64,000 nucleotides of DNA from Porcincola sp945869225 (GCF_052118625.1 NZ_JBQKGW010000011.1:1-64000); one strand, 5' to 3'; positions 52,951 to 61,215 are shown, counted from the first letter of the stretch. The notes: generated by a model not told the origin, from the letters alone. Numbers and translations are program-made.

Positions 52951-53337
52951 TCATCTCTTCGTCCGGGCGGCCATGTACTCGCCGTCCGGGACGATCTCGA
53001 TCCAGTATCCGTCCGGGTCCTCCAGGAAGTAGATGCCCATCGCGGTGTTCTCAAAGCAGATCCAGCCATTCTTCTTGTGAAAAGCATGCGCCTTTTCGAA
53101 GTTGTCGGCGGTCAGGGCAAGGTGGTATTCCTGCTCGCCCAGGTCGTACGGCTTTGTGCGGTCTTTCATATAGGTCAGTTCCAGCCGGAATCCGGTTCTG
53201 CCATCGCCGAGATAGACGATTGTGAAGTCCGGCTGGTCATTTCTGGAAATCTCCTCAAGCCCGAGGGCGTCATGGTAAAACTTCAGACTCTCTTCCAGGT
53301 TTTTCACGTTAAAGTTGAAATGATTAAAAGTAAACAT
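52951..53337 (-). CDS. VOC-family (glyoxalase-type) protein
   Basis: A 128-residue vicinal-oxygen-chelate protein of the lactoylglutathione-lyase type. The two beta-alpha-beta-beta-beta modules start FTFNHFNFNVKNLEESLKFY and EYHLALTADNFEKAHAF. Metal ligands are in place: His in NHFNFNV, Glu in FRLELTY, His in YHLAL and Glu in YWIEIVP. It may detoxify methylglyoxal or act on another small metabolite. Its start overlaps the upstream hydrolase gene by 14 bp, so the two are coupled. Read-through from that gene supplies its transcript. Confidence 0.88.
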   Translation of the reverse strand: MFTFNHFNFNVKNLEESLKFYHDALGLEEISRNDQPDFTIVYLGDGRTGFRLELTYMKDRTKPYDLGEQEYHLALTADNFEKAHAFHKKNGWICFENTAMGIYFLEDPDGYWIEIVPDGEYMAARTKR

Positions 53338-54067
53338 TTCGTACTCCTTTCATAATGGGATCATTGGCGAAAGCATGCTTTGCGGATGCAATGTCAGCAT
53401 TCTCGTGCATCGGGTAGATGGCGTCAGTGCTGCAGTACCGGAGAAAATCCCGGATACCATACCCCGGCTCCTTCAGTCTCAGGTCATAGGGGATCATGGC
53501 GGCAGAAAAATGCATGCCTTCAATCCGCGAGAGCTCATCGTGATAGAAATGAGCCAGACGCTGGTCATCCGCGTCGCCGTCCCACCACCAGTTGTTCAGG
53601 TCGCCTGCATGGTAGAGACTGCCTTCCGGCGTCCGGACCACGAAGGCGACACCGAGATCGTTGGAAGCCAGCGTATAGACTGAAAGCAGCGTGGACGGTG
53701 CAGCAGAACCCTGGCTCGGACCGGGAGCATTCTGAAGGATGGATGCCTGGCTGGCTTCAGATGACGCGGAAGCATCGGATACGAGTGACTGGTGCGGACG
53801 GAGAAAGAAGAGTCTGCGGCTGTCCTTCAGGCCCGGGAAGCGTTCATCAATCAGAGGCTTCATGTCCCAGGAGAGGAGATAGGCATCTGCGCCCAGACCG
53901 AAGATGTCCGGATTGTAGTGATCGCCGTGTGAATGGCTGACGAACACATAAAAAGGCTTTCTCTGGTCTGTGCGCGCGGGAAGCGTTCCTTTCCACCAGT
54001 CAAACAGAAAGTCCGCCTGCGCCGTTTCAACGAAAAAACCGCTGTGAAAAATATGTGTAACCTGCAT
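53324..54067 (-). CDS. MBL-fold metallo-hydrolase
   Basis: Metallo-beta-lactamase-fold hydrolase of unknown substrate, 247 residues. Seen: the HxHxDH motif (HSHGDH, 45-50), a following LLSWDMK region, the HAGD metal motif (YHAGDLNNWWWDGD) and a late His (PMHENAD). A Ser/Ala-rich stretch at about 98-127 (DASASSEASQASILQ) interrupts the fold and is probably a surface loop. GAGGTG precedes ATG 54067; a longer frame to 54127 lacks a site. It precedes and overlaps the VOC gene. A role in detoxification alongside it is possible. Confidence 0.87.
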   Translation of the reverse strand: MQVTHIFHSGFFVETAQADFLFDWWKGTLPARTDQRKPFYVFVSHSHGDHYNPDIFGLGADAYLLSWDMKPLIDERFPGLKDSRRLFFLRPHQSLVSDASASSEASQASILQNAPGPSQGSAAPSTLLSVYTLASNDLGVAFVVRTPEGSLYHAGDLNNWWWDGDADDQRLAHFYHDELSRIEGMHFSAAMIPYDLRLKEPGYGIRDFLRYCSTDAIYPMHENADIASAKHAFANDPIMKGVRNVYF

Positions 54068-54128
54068 GAATCGACACCTCACGAAATCCTTTCGCAGTCG
54101 GAAAGATTCCCAACCGTCCATTTCCATG

Positions 54129-54158
54129 ATTGTAGGGCATGCGGGGGGCTTTTGTCCA
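54129..54158 (-). promoter_or_regulatory. Promoter of the MBL/VOC pair
   Basis: Reading leftward: TGGACA (54158-54153), 18 bp, TACAAT (54134-54129), each one base from consensus. Confidence 0.55.
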
Positions 54159-54175
54159 TGGGACGGGGCGGCATT

Positions 54176-54205
54176 TTGGCAGCGTCCGGAGTTTCATGGT
54201 ATACT
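54176..54205 (+). promoter_or_regulatory. Promoter of the SseB-like gene cluster
   Basis: TTGGCA (54176-54181), 18 bp, TATACT (54200-54205). It is back to back with the minus-strand promoter at 54129-54158. Confidence 0.6.
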
Positions 54206-54259
54206 GAGTCAAAACAAGAGACAGAAGAAAATACCGCAGAATACAGAATGGGAGAGCGT

Positions 54260-54661
54260 ATGACGGATCAGGGACTTGAGGGAAACGAAAAAATCGAGGA
54301 GCACATCGGAATGCTCCAGAGAGAGCCGTCCCCGGAAATGCTGGCGGTGACGCTGTCCACAATCCGCCGGAGAATGAAGCAGGGCGGACAATTTGTCGTG
54401 GCTGTGTCGCCGGAGAAGACGCAGAAGCTGGAGCTGCGCATTCTGGAGCATGAGGGAAAGCGGTGGCTGGAGGCCTATACCAGCTTTGAGGAGGAGATGA
54501 AAGGCGCTCAGCCGGTGATGTCAACCTTTCTGTCTGACATTGGACAGGTGCTGAGGATGGCGCTTCAGAGCGATGAGGTGGAGGGGCTGGCTTTGAATCC
54601 GTACCACCGCGCCATCCTGCTCGACAAGCATCTCATCCGGCTGATCCTGGGAGAAACATGA
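54260..54661 (+). CDS. SseB-family protein
   Basis: Small cytosolic protein (133 residues) with the SseB N-terminal fold: an opening helix (EKIEEHIGMLQ), FVVAVSPEKTQKLELRILEHEGKRWLEAYTSFEE, and a final NPYHRAILLDKHLIRLIL segment typical of this family. The biochemical role of SseB proteins is not settled. ATG 54260 follows GGGAGAG closely; ATG 54248 is a possible earlier start, and the upstream frame to 53933 lies in the opposite gene. It leads a run with a metallophosphoesterase and a polymerase. Confidence 0.75.
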   Translation: MTDQGLEGNEKIEEHIGMLQREPSPEMLAVTLSTIRRRMKQGGQFVVAVSPEKTQKLELRILEHEGKRWLEAYTSFEEEMKGAQPVMSTFLSDIGQVLRMALQSDEVEGLALNPYHRAILLDKHLIRLILGET

Positions 54662-54692
54662 GAAAGCAGCCGTCAGGGGCTGGGAGGTATCA

Positions 54693-55439
54693 ATGGCACT
54701 GTATGCGCTGGGAGATCTTCATCTCTCCTATCAGTCAAAAATCAAGTCGGTGGCGCAGCGGGAGAGTGCGCTCTGGCAGGGACATGAGGAACGGTTTCTG
54801 GAAAACTGCCGGGCCATGGTGACGGATGCAGATACCCTCCTCCTGCTGGGGGACCACAGCTGGGGAAACAAGCTGCCATCCTGCCAGAAGGACCTGGCGT
54901 ATATTGAGTCGCTGCCCGGACGAAAGATCCTGCTGAGAGGGAATCATGACCATTTCTGGGATGTCAGGAAGACGGAACAGCTGAACCGGATGTATGAGGG
55001 AAGGCTTTATTTCCTGCAGAACAACTACTTTCTCTACAAAGACTACGCGCTGGTCGGAACCAAGGGCTGCTGCTTCGAGGGCCCGTTCTACATGTCCCCC
55101 GGCGGGCAGATCGTGGGGTACGATGAGGATGCGTACGCCCATGCGCAGGCACTGGTGGAGCGGGAGGCGCAGCGCCTTCAGAAGTCGTTTGACGCAGCAG
55201 TCAGGGACGGACACCACAGGTTCATCATGCTGCTCCACTATCCGCCGACCAGTCTGATGGAGAGGGAAAGCATCTTTACAAAGATGGCGGAGCAGTACCA
55301 CGTCGAGCAGGTGATCTATGCGCACTGCCACGGCGAGGAGCGCTTCCACGACAGCATCCGCGGCAGAAAGAAGGGGATTCTGTACAGCCTCGCTTCCGGC
55401 GACTGCCTGAGGTGGAAGCCGCTGAAGGTGCTGAACTGA
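54693..55439 (+). CDS. Metallophosphoesterase
   Basis: Calcineurin-like phosphoesterase, 248 residues, with the two-metal motifs in order: GDLHLS (8-13), GDHSWG, GNHDHFWD, LLHYPP and AHCHGEE. The substrate is unknown; similar proteins in Firmicutes act on nucleotides or phosphoproteins. It starts 31 bp after the SseB-like gene with GGGAGG as ribosome site. The GDH in the second motif replaces the more common GDx[VL]D, so detailed chemistry is uncertain. Confidence 0.88.
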   Translation: MALYALGDLHLSYQSKIKSVAQRESALWQGHEERFLENCRAMVTDADTLLLLGDHSWGNKLPSCQKDLAYIESLPGRKILLRGNHDHFWDVRKTEQLNRMYEGRLYFLQNNYFLYKDYALVGTKGCCFEGPFYMSPGGQIVGYDEDAYAHAQALVEREAQRLQKSFDAAVRDGHHRFIMLLHYPPTSLMERESIFTKMAEQYHVEQVIYAHCHGEERFHDSIRGRKKGILYSLASGDCLRWKPLKVLN

Positions 55440-55523
55440 GAGAATCAGAGCGGCAGCGGATGCCCTGCCGTGTCCGGGGACCGGGTTCCGGTCAGAGGCG
55501 CTGTGTGCAGACAAGAGGGACAT

Positions 55524-57044
55524 ATGGAGCAAGTCTACATCGCAATTGACCTGAAGTCGTTCTTTGCCTCCTGTGAGTGCGCAGCCAGGGGGCTGAACCC
55601 GCTGACGACCAATCTGGTTGTGGCGGATGTCTCCAAGACAGAGAAGACGATCTGCCTCGCGGTCTCTCCGTCGCTGAAACGCTACGGGATACCGGGGCGG
55701 GCGAGGCTGTTTCAGGTGGTCTCGGCTGTCTCCGCAGTCAACAGGGAGCGGAAGAGCAGGGCGCCCGGACGGACATTTTCAGGAACATCCGTCGATGACG
55801 AGGCGCTGAAAAGGGATCCCGCTCTGGAGCTGGACTATATCGCGGCACCGCCCAGGATGCGGCTCTACATGGAGACGAGCGCAAAGATCTACGGGATCTA
55901 TCTGAAATACGTGGCGCCCGAGGATATGCATGTCTATTCAATCGATGAGGTCTTCATTGATGCGGCACCCTATCTGAATACATATGGACTGACCGCACAC
56001 GAATTTGCCAGGAAGCTGATTGCGGATGTCCTGCACGAGACCGGCATCACGGCGACGGCGGGCATCGGCCCGAACCTGTATCTCTGCAAGGTCGCAATGG
56101 ATATCGTGGCCAAGCATATCCCGGCGGACAGGGATGGTGTGCGGATCGCGGAGCTGGACACACAGACATACCGACAGCAGCTCTGGAGCCACCGGCCGCT
56201 GACCGACTTCTGGCGGGTCGGACGGGCGACAGAACGGAAACTTCAGCAGGCCGGGCTTTTTACGATGGGAGACATCGCCAGGTGCTCGCTCGGAAAACCG
56301 GACGAGTACTATAACGAAGATCTTCTCTATGACCTCTTTGGCGTCAGCGCGGAGCTTCTGATTGACCATGCCTGGGGCTGGGAGCCCTGTACCCTCGCGG
56401 ATATAAGGGCGTACAAGCCGGAGAACCGCAGCATTTCGTCCGGACAGGTACTGCTGGAGCCGTACGATTATGATCATGGAAGGGTCATCATCAGGGAAAT
56501 GGCGGAGAAGCTGTCGCTGGAGCTGTTCTCGAGGCGCCTTGTCACCGATCAGCTGGTGCTGGATGTGGGATATGACATTGATAACGTTGAAAACCCGGAT
56601 CTTCGCGTTTATCTTCGGGGAAAGGTGACGCTTGACCGGTATGGCAGAAAGGTGCCCAGGCCGGCGCATGGATCGGAAAATCTCACAGCACAGACGGCCT
56701 CCACGGAGGAGATCATCCAGGCGGCGGTCCGCCTCTACGACCGGATCACAGACCGCAGACTGATGATACGAAGATTCAATCTCTCGGCCAGTCATACCGT
56801 CCCGGAATCGGCTGTGAAAAAAGAGGAGATGTACGAACAGCTGGATCTGTTTACAGATTACGGCCTTCTCGAAAAACAGAGAAAACAGGAACAGGAAAAG
56901 AGAGAACGGGAGAGAAAGATGCAGGAGGCGGTGCTTGCGATCAAGAACCGCTTCGGGAAGAACGCGGTTGTCCGCGGGACGAGTTTTGAGGAAGGGGCAA
57001 CCGGACGCAGGCGGAACGAGCAAATCGGCGGACATCAGGAATAA
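55524..57044 (+). CDS. Y-family DNA polymerase (UmuC/UvrX-like)
   Basis: Translesion DNA polymerase of the DinB/UmuC group, 506 residues. Active-site residues are Asp9 in YIAIDLKSFFASCE and Asp141-Glu142 in YSIDEVFID, with the steric-gate Phe region between. After the palm come the thumb (GIGPNLYLCKVAMDIVAK), the helix-hairpin-helix region (RPLTDFWRVGRATERKLQQAGLFTMGDIA) and the little-finger domain. A Lys/Glu/Arg-rich tail (about 455-506) follows. ATG 55524 has AGAGGGA; the frame opens at 55470. The YolD-like gene follows at 57218, the arrangement seen for UvrX-type polymerases of Firmicutes and mobile elements. No SOS (LexA) box was recognised upstream. Confidence 0.92.
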   Translation: MEQVYIAIDLKSFFASCECAARGLNPLTTNLVVADVSKTEKTICLAVSPSLKRYGIPGRARLFQVVSAVSAVNRERKSRAPGRTFSGTSVDDEALKRDPALELDYIAAPPRMRLYMETSAKIYGIYLKYVAPEDMHVYSIDEVFIDAAPYLNTYGLTAHEFARKLIADVLHETGITATAGIGPNLYLCKVAMDIVAKHIPADRDGVRIAELDTQTYRQQLWSHRPLTDFWRVGRATERKLQQAGLFTMGDIARCSLGKPDEYYNEDLLYDLFGVSAELLIDHAWGWEPCTLADIRAYKPENRSISSGQVLLEPYDYDHGRVIIREMAEKLSLELFSRRLVTDQLVLDVGYDIDNVENPDLRVYLRGKVTLDRYGRKVPRPAHGSENLTAQTASTEEIIQAAVRLYDRITDRRLMIRRFNLSASHTVPESAVKKEEMYEQLDLFTDYGLLEKQRKQEQEKRERERKMQEAVLAIKNRFGKNAVVRGTSFEEGATGRRRNEQIGGHQE

Positions 57045-57161
57045 GGAAAGGTCCCTGCCGGTCTGGCGATAGAAGAAGCGGACCGATGGAGCGGAAGAGG
57101 GGCGAACATCAGGAACAGGCAGGACAAGCGCCGGCCAGACGCTGACAGGGGCGGGCAGACG

Positions 57162-57230
57162 GAGCAGGCAGACGGGAGGAGAACAGGCATGAGCGGGCAG
57201 ACGGGAGGAGAACAGGCGTGAGCGGGCAGA
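57162..57230 (+). repeat. 29-bp tandem duplication carrying an RBS and start codon
   Basis: Units 57162-57190 and 57191-57219 differ at two positions (GAGCAGGC.../GAGCGGGC..., CAT/CGT); a partial third follows at 57220. Each holds GGGAGGAG and a start codon, ATG at 57189 and GTG at 57218. The first opens MSGQTGGEQA and stops at TGA 57219-57221, overlapping the second start. Confidence 0.88.
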
Positions 57231-57697
57231 TCAGAAACAGGGAAAACCGGGCAGCGGGAGAGATCCAGCCGGACTACAGCGATATCATCAATCTGCCGCA
57301 TCATGTGTCTGTCCGGCATCCGCAGATGTCCCGGGCGGCCAGAGCCGCTCAGTTTGGTTCATTTGAACCGCTGAGAGACTACAAGGACGCGCTTGCCGAG
57401 GAGCGGCGGCTCACGGATGAGCGGCCGGTGCTTTCGGAAGAAGAACAGAAAAAGCTGAATGAGATGGTTGCAAAACTGGCAGCGGAAACGGCGCAGCCTT
57501 CCGTCACACATCCAGAGATCCGGATGACGGTTTTCGTGCAGGATGAGAAAAAGGAGGGCGGCAGGATCGAGGAGATCCCCGGCACCCTCCGGGCTGTCAA
57601 TCTGGAGCTGAGATACCTGGTGCTGGCGGACGGCCGGAAGGTTCCGTTCAGGGATCTTCTGAGGCTGACCGTCGAACGCCCGGAGCAGTCCTTTTGA
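57218..57697 (+). CDS. YolD-like protein
   Basis: Small partner protein of UvrX-type polymerases, 159 residues. The family core is clear: YSDIINLPHHVSVRHPQMSRAARAAQFGSFEPLRDY, then RLTDERPVLSEEEQKKLNEMV, and a beta domain with VTVFVQDEKKEGGRIEEI-like order. GTG 57218 starts it within a duplicated 29-bp unit that also supplies GGGAGGAG. The gene is 173 bp after the polymerase. YolD proteins are thought to be the functional counterpart of UmuD in Gram-positive bacteria, but the mechanism is not known. Confidence 0.87.
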   Translation: MSGQIRNRENRAAGEIQPDYSDIINLPHHVSVRHPQMSRAARAAQFGSFEPLRDYKDALAEERRLTDERPVLSEEEQKKLNEMVAKLAAETAQPSVTHPEIRMTVFVQDEKKEGGRIEEIPGTLRAVNLELRYLVLADGRKVPFRDLLRLTVERPEQSF

Positions 57698-57824
57698 ACC
57701 GTCGAAACAGACTTGCGGAAATGAGCGCGAGGCGGAAATCCACTGCCTATGGGCGGTGGGAGGAATCTTGTAAATTTGCAGCCGTTAACCTTGGCTTTTA
57801 ATTCATGAACGGCACCAGGGATTC

Positions 57825-58232
57825 TCAGGCTATTTTACCGGCGTCGCGGAGTAGGTTTTCCGTGATGCGGACAGCCTCGTAGACCATATTGTCGCAGTGC
57901 TGCTTTTTCGGAGCCCCTTTTTCCGCGTTCACACGGAGCAGATCGCGGCACTGCGTCATGCCGTCGTGGCTCTGCTGAAACTGCTTCCAGTAGGACATGA
58001 CCGTCCCCGTGTCACTGACACCGTACAGACCCAGGACAAGCAGGCCGCCTGACATGGCACCGCAGACGCCGCCGATTCTCATGCCGGAGCCGAAGTTGGC
58101 GGTCAGGTCAGCTGCCATCTGGCTGCTGAGTCCCTTCTCCTCGCAGAAGGCCATCAGCACAGCCTGCGCGCAGTTGTAGTGAACGTTCGGATCATTTCTC
58201 AGGGCCTTTGCCCTCTCGAGATATTTGCTCAT
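57825..58232 (-). CDS. C_GCAxxG_C_C-family redox protein
   Basis: Small cytosolic protein of 135 residues with the diagnostic cysteine pattern: Cys in VHYNCAQAV, Cys in GGVCGAMSGGLLVLGL, Cys in TQCRDLL and Cys in KQHCDNMVYEA. Family members are thought to be redox-active or metal-binding. The hydrophobic middle (MSGGLLVLGLYG) packs around the GxCGAxxG turn. The gene is alone, minus strand, convergent with the YolD gene. A short hairpin (CCACTGCC/GGCGGTGG, 57740-57759) in the gap lacks a T-tract. Confidence 0.88.
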   Translation of the reverse strand: MSKYLERAKALRNDPNVHYNCAQAVLMAFCEEKGLSSQMAADLTANFGSGMRIGGVCGAMSGGLLVLGLYGVSDTGTVMSYWKQFQQSHDGMTQCRDLLRVNAEKGAPKKQHCDNMVYEAVRITENLLRDAGKIA

Positions 58233-58388
58233 ATTTGTCCTTTCCGCTGCTTTTCACTGCAGCAGTTCCCTTCGCACGGGGGGGATCTCCGGATGTCGAG
58301 GCCTGCGGTTTTTGGGTGAGGGGCAGCCTCCTTCGCTCCGGGCGATAGGTGATATCTGATGTCTGATTTCTGTATAGGTGTATCATGC
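58233..58388. other. Gap upstream of the redox-protein gene
   Basis: No gene is seen. The sequence holds a GC-rich run near 58280 and an AT-rich stretch near 58350-58390 that probably contains the redox gene's promoter. No strong terminator for the phosphatase gene was found. Confidence 0.35.
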
Positions 58389-58979
58389 TCAGAGCTTATA
58401 ATCCTGAAGCAGTCTGTGCTGCCCCGGGTCTGCATCAAACACACGGATTTCGCAGTTGTGTGCCCGCGGCCGCCACATGTAGCCGCTCTTCTTGTCAAGC
58501 ATGCAGCCGGAGAGTGCACGCATCGTCCCGCCGTGGCAGGCGATCAGGATGTTCTCGCAGTGATGCGCCTGGCCCTCTTTCACAATGTCGCTCAGGCAGG
58601 CATGCGTGCGGCGGACCAGGGATGAGATGGGCTCCACGGTTTTCGGAGCCGGGAAGATGGCCGGCATCGCCCAGAACAGGAACATCGGAAGCCCGAGATG
58701 AAGATATGGGCGAAGCTCGTACTTTCCGAAGTCCACCTCAATCAGCCTGGGATCGATGATGACATCTTTCTGCGGGACATTCCCGATGATGACAGCCGTG
58801 TCGATCGCGCGCCTGAGCGGACTGGCGTAGACCGCGTCAAAGGTGACATCCCCGATCATCTTCCTTGCCGCTTTCGCCTGGCTGAAGCCGGTCTCGTTGA
58901 GCGGTTCATCCGTGTGGCCCTGCATCAGATGCGCTTTGTTCAGTTTTGTCTGTCCGTGCCTGGTAATCCAGATTTTCAT
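58389..58979 (-). CDS. Histidine phosphatase family protein
   Basis: Phosphoglycerate-mutase-like phosphatase, 196 residues. The catalytic RHG motif is at the start (WITRHGQTKLN), with the ASPLRRAIDTA arginine, the Glu in IEVDFGKYE and the second catalytic His in LIACHGGTMRALSG. The middle (LRPYLHLGLPMFLFWAMPAIFPAP) is more hydrophobic than usual. Substrates range from sugar phosphates to phosphoserine. It has its own promoter at 59021-59049. Confidence 0.9.
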   Translation of the reverse strand: MKIWITRHGQTKLNKAHLMQGHTDEPLNETGFSQAKAARKMIGDVTFDAVYASPLRRAIDTAVIIGNVPQKDVIIDPRLIEVDFGKYELRPYLHLGLPMFLFWAMPAIFPAPKTVEPISSLVRRTHACLSDIVKEGQAHHCENILIACHGGTMRALSGCMLDKKSGYMWRPRAHNCEIRVFDADPGQHRLLQDYKL

Positions 58980-59020
58980 CCTTATCCCCTTCCAGTACTG
59001 CAGAGAAGTATGATACTGTC

Positions 59021-59049
59021 ATCATAAGTCATCCTGTGTATTCAGGCAA
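59021..59049 (-). promoter_or_regulatory. Promoter of the histidine phosphatase gene
   Basis: Reading leftward: TTGCCT (59049-59044), 17 bp, TATGAT (59026-59021). Confidence 0.5.
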
Positions 59050-59136
59050 GGGACCAAATGCCTGCCTTGTACCATCGGAAAGGAGTAAAATAGAGGCAAT
59101 GAAAAAATGAACGAATGAACGATCGGAAGGAAAAGC

Positions 59137-59191
59137 GTTGTTATAGCAACAGATACATTTTTATAGCAACGTATAATGGCGTTATAAGAAC
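59137..59191 (+). promoter_or_regulatory. Three ~20-bp-spaced repeats around the DUF438 promoter
   Basis: GTTATAGCAAC-like sequences start at 59140, 59160 and 59181 (GTTATAGCAAC, TTTATAGCAAC, GTTATAAGAAC). The first is half of a near-perfect palindrome GTTGTTATAGCAAC (59137-59150). A consensus TATAAT lies at 59172-59177 between copies two and three, with no clear -35. The spacing suggests a protein binding one face of the helix. Confidence 0.6.
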
Positions 59192-59231
59192 ATGATACAT
59201 CATACCAGAAAGAAGTCAGGAGGATCAGGAG

Positions 59232-60545
59232 ATGGCAGAGCTTGGAAATGTACAGCAGCTGAAGGCGATGCTTCAGAGACTGGGAGCAGGGGAAGACCTG
59301 GCTTCTGTGAGAGAGGACTTTGTGAAGGAGTTCAAGGATGTTCCGGTGAAGGACATCATGGCGGCGGAGCAGGAGCTGATTAAAGACGGAGCAGATCCCA
59401 GAAAGATTACGAAGCTCTGCGACCTGCACTCGGCGCTTTTCCACGGCAAGACGGAAGGCGAGGTCATCCGCGAGCAGAAGCGGATGAAAAAGCAGGATCT
59501 TCTTCAGCTTCCGGAAGGCCACCCGGTCGATTACTTTATCCGCGAGAACAGTGCACTTGAGCTCATTCTGAACAATCTGCAGATGGCGCTTGAGAATGGC
59601 GGACACGATGACAAGGTTCAGCTGGCAATGGTCCGCCTGAAGAAGATCCGCGCCTTGTACGGGAAGAAGGAAGAGCTGATCATGGCCCCGCTGGAGCGCT
59701 ACGGCATCACCGGCCCGAGCGAGGTGATGTGGGGCGTCGACGATGAGATCAAGGCGGAGGTGGGCAGGCTCGCCCGCGGCCTTCAGAGAACGAGTGCGGA
59801 GGAGCTGAAAGAACCGATTCTTGCGGTGATCAAGCGCATGCGCGAGATGATCTACAAGGACGAGAACATCCTTCTGCCGATTGCGATGCAAAACCTGACG
59901 GATGATGAGTGGGTGGATGTCTACCGCGATCTTCCCGAGATGGGACCGGTCTTCATCACGGAGATCCCGAAATGGGCGCACGGGGAGCAGGTGCTCATGG
60001 AACGGATGCAGGCGGAGAAAAGCGCGGCGGAGGCGGAGGACATGAAAACGCCGGCATCCGGCGCTGATTTTGAGCAGGCGGTCGTTCATTTCGATGGAAA
60101 TGGATCTGAGAGCCCTGCCGGCGAGATGACGATTGCGCAGCTGCGCGGTCTGATGAAGATTCTGCCGCTGGACATCACCTTCATCGACGACCAGATGATC
60201 AACCGTTTCTATAAAAATGGAGACAAGGTTTTTTCACGCCCGCTTTCGACACTGGGACAGTCGACTTATCAGTGCCACCCGGTGCCGATCCGCGCGGTCG
60301 TGAAAAACCTGACGGATGATTTCAGGAGCGGTGCGAGGGACTCCTTCACACGCTGGATCCCGAACCCGGACCGGCCGGTGAAGGTGACCTACCTGGCGGT
60401 CCGCGACAAGGAAGGAACCTACCTTGGCGCGGCGGAGATCATCCAGGATATGACGGAGGCGTTCCGTCAGTTTCGCAGCATGGAAGCCGCTTCGATGAAG
60501 GCGGAGGCGCTGAAGGCCGCAAGGACGCAGCCGGGTCAGCCATAA
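59232..60545 (+). CDS. DUF438, hemerythrin-like and PAS domain protein
   Basis: Cytosolic sensor-like protein of 437 residues. Order: DUF438 (about 1-80, LHSALFHGKTEGEVI), hemerythrin/HHE four-helix domain (about 90-245) and a PAS-type domain (about 295-420, LDITFIDDQMINRFYKNGDKVFSR, AAEIIQDMTE). Several expected iron-ligand histidines are missing: HPVDYFIREN has Asp for the second His, RALYGKKEEL has Leu where family members often have His, and VMWGVDDEI has Asp for His. Iron and oxygen or NO sensing may therefore be weakened, leaving the PAS domain as the main sensor. AGGAGGATCAGGAG precedes the ATG. Confidence 0.9.
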   Translation: MAELGNVQQLKAMLQRLGAGEDLASVREDFVKEFKDVPVKDIMAAEQELIKDGADPRKITKLCDLHSALFHGKTEGEVIREQKRMKKQDLLQLPEGHPVDYFIRENSALELILNNLQMALENGGHDDKVQLAMVRLKKIRALYGKKEELIMAPLERYGITGPSEVMWGVDDEIKAEVGRLARGLQRTSAEELKEPILAVIKRMREMIYKDENILLPIAMQNLTDDEWVDVYRDLPEMGPVFITEIPKWAHGEQVLMERMQAEKSAAEAEDMKTPASGADFEQAVVHFDGNGSESPAGEMTIAQLRGLMKILPLDITFIDDQMINRFYKNGDKVFSRPLSTLGQSTYQCHPVPIRAVVKNLTDDFRSGARDSFTRWIPNPDRPVKVTYLAVRDKEGTYLGAAEIIQDMTEAFRQFRSMEAASMKAEALKAARTQPGQP

Positions 60546-60631
60546 CAAAAACACAGCCGGGTCATATATCACACAGGAGACCGAGGGACGGTATGGCAGG
60601 TTCTCCAACGGAAAGACAGGAGGAAAGGGCG

Positions 60632-60988
60632 ATGGGCATGCTTCAGATAAAGAGAGTCTATGAGGCGCCGGAGGAGCAGGACGGCTATCGGATCCTGGTT
60701 GACCGCCTCTGGCCGAGAGGGATCAGCAAGGAAAAGGCAAAGCTGGACCTCTGGGAGAAGAGCATTGCGCCGACAAAGGAACTCCGGGCCTGGTACGGGC
60801 ATGTGCCGGAGCGGTTCGAGGAGTTTGCCGGAAGGTACCGGGAGGAGCTGAAAGGCAATCCGGACATGGAGGCGTTCAGAAGTCTGGTAGCAGAAAAGCT
60901 ACAGGATGGGAATGTCACCCTTCTGTATGCGGCGAAGGAGGGTGCACTCAGCAATGCCGCCGTCCTTTTGGAAGATCTGAAGGCTTGA
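60632..60988 (+). CDS. DUF488-family protein (YeaO-like)
   Basis: Small cytosolic protein, 118 residues, of the DUF488 family. The core LQIKRVYEAPEEQDGYRILVDRLWPRGISKEKA is nearly invariant in it, followed by WYGHVPERFEEFAGRYREEL and the VTLLYAAKEGALSNAAVL strand and helix. The biochemical role is not settled. ATG 60632 follows AGGAGG; ATG 60638 is also possible. It is 86 bp after the DUF438 gene and ends at a strong terminator, so the two may be cotranscribed. Confidence 0.88.
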   Translation: MGMLQIKRVYEAPEEQDGYRILVDRLWPRGISKEKAKLDLWEKSIAPTKELRAWYGHVPERFEEFAGRYREELKGNPDMEAFRSLVAEKLQDGNVTLLYAAKEGALSNAAVLLEDLKA

Positions 60989-61007
60989 GCGTATCGGCTG
61001 CAGTCTG

Positions 61008-61047
61008 CCGGCTGCCGGGACAGGGTGTCCCGGTGGCTGGTTTTTTT
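61008..61047 (+). terminator. Terminator of the DUF438/DUF488 genes
   Basis: A 15-bp stem with three wobble pairs (CCGGCTGCCGGGACA with TGTCCCGGTGGCTGG), GGG loop, then TTTTTTT. Confidence 0.88.
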
Positions 61048-61051
61048 CTTC

Positions 61052-61080
61052 TTGACACATACCCCCTAAGGGTATAATAT
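61052..61080 (+). promoter_or_regulatory. copA promoter
   Basis: TTGACA (61052-61057). The -10 is either TATAAT at 61073 with a short 15-bp spacer or TAATAT at 61075 with 17 bp. The spacer is filled by a CsoR-like box. Confidence 0.65.
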
Positions 61081-61111
61081 GCTGTTGTCAGCGGATACCC
61101 AAGAGGGGTAT
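61059..61111. promoter_or_regulatory. Two CsoR-like copper operators
   Basis: ATACCCCCTAAGGGTAT (61059-61075) lies inside the promoter and ATACCCAAGAGGGGTAT (61095-61111) just downstream. Both are dyads of the TACCC-N-GGGTA type bound by CsoR. The copper-sensing repressor itself is not encoded in the window. Confidence 0.7.
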
Positions 61112-61215
61112 ACAATACGGGAGGCAGATGCAGATGTCGTTTGCAGCCTGCCGGGAATCAGGCATCTCTGCCGGAGGGCGGCGGAGGCAGACTCCGCGGA
61201 CAGAAAGGATCTTCT

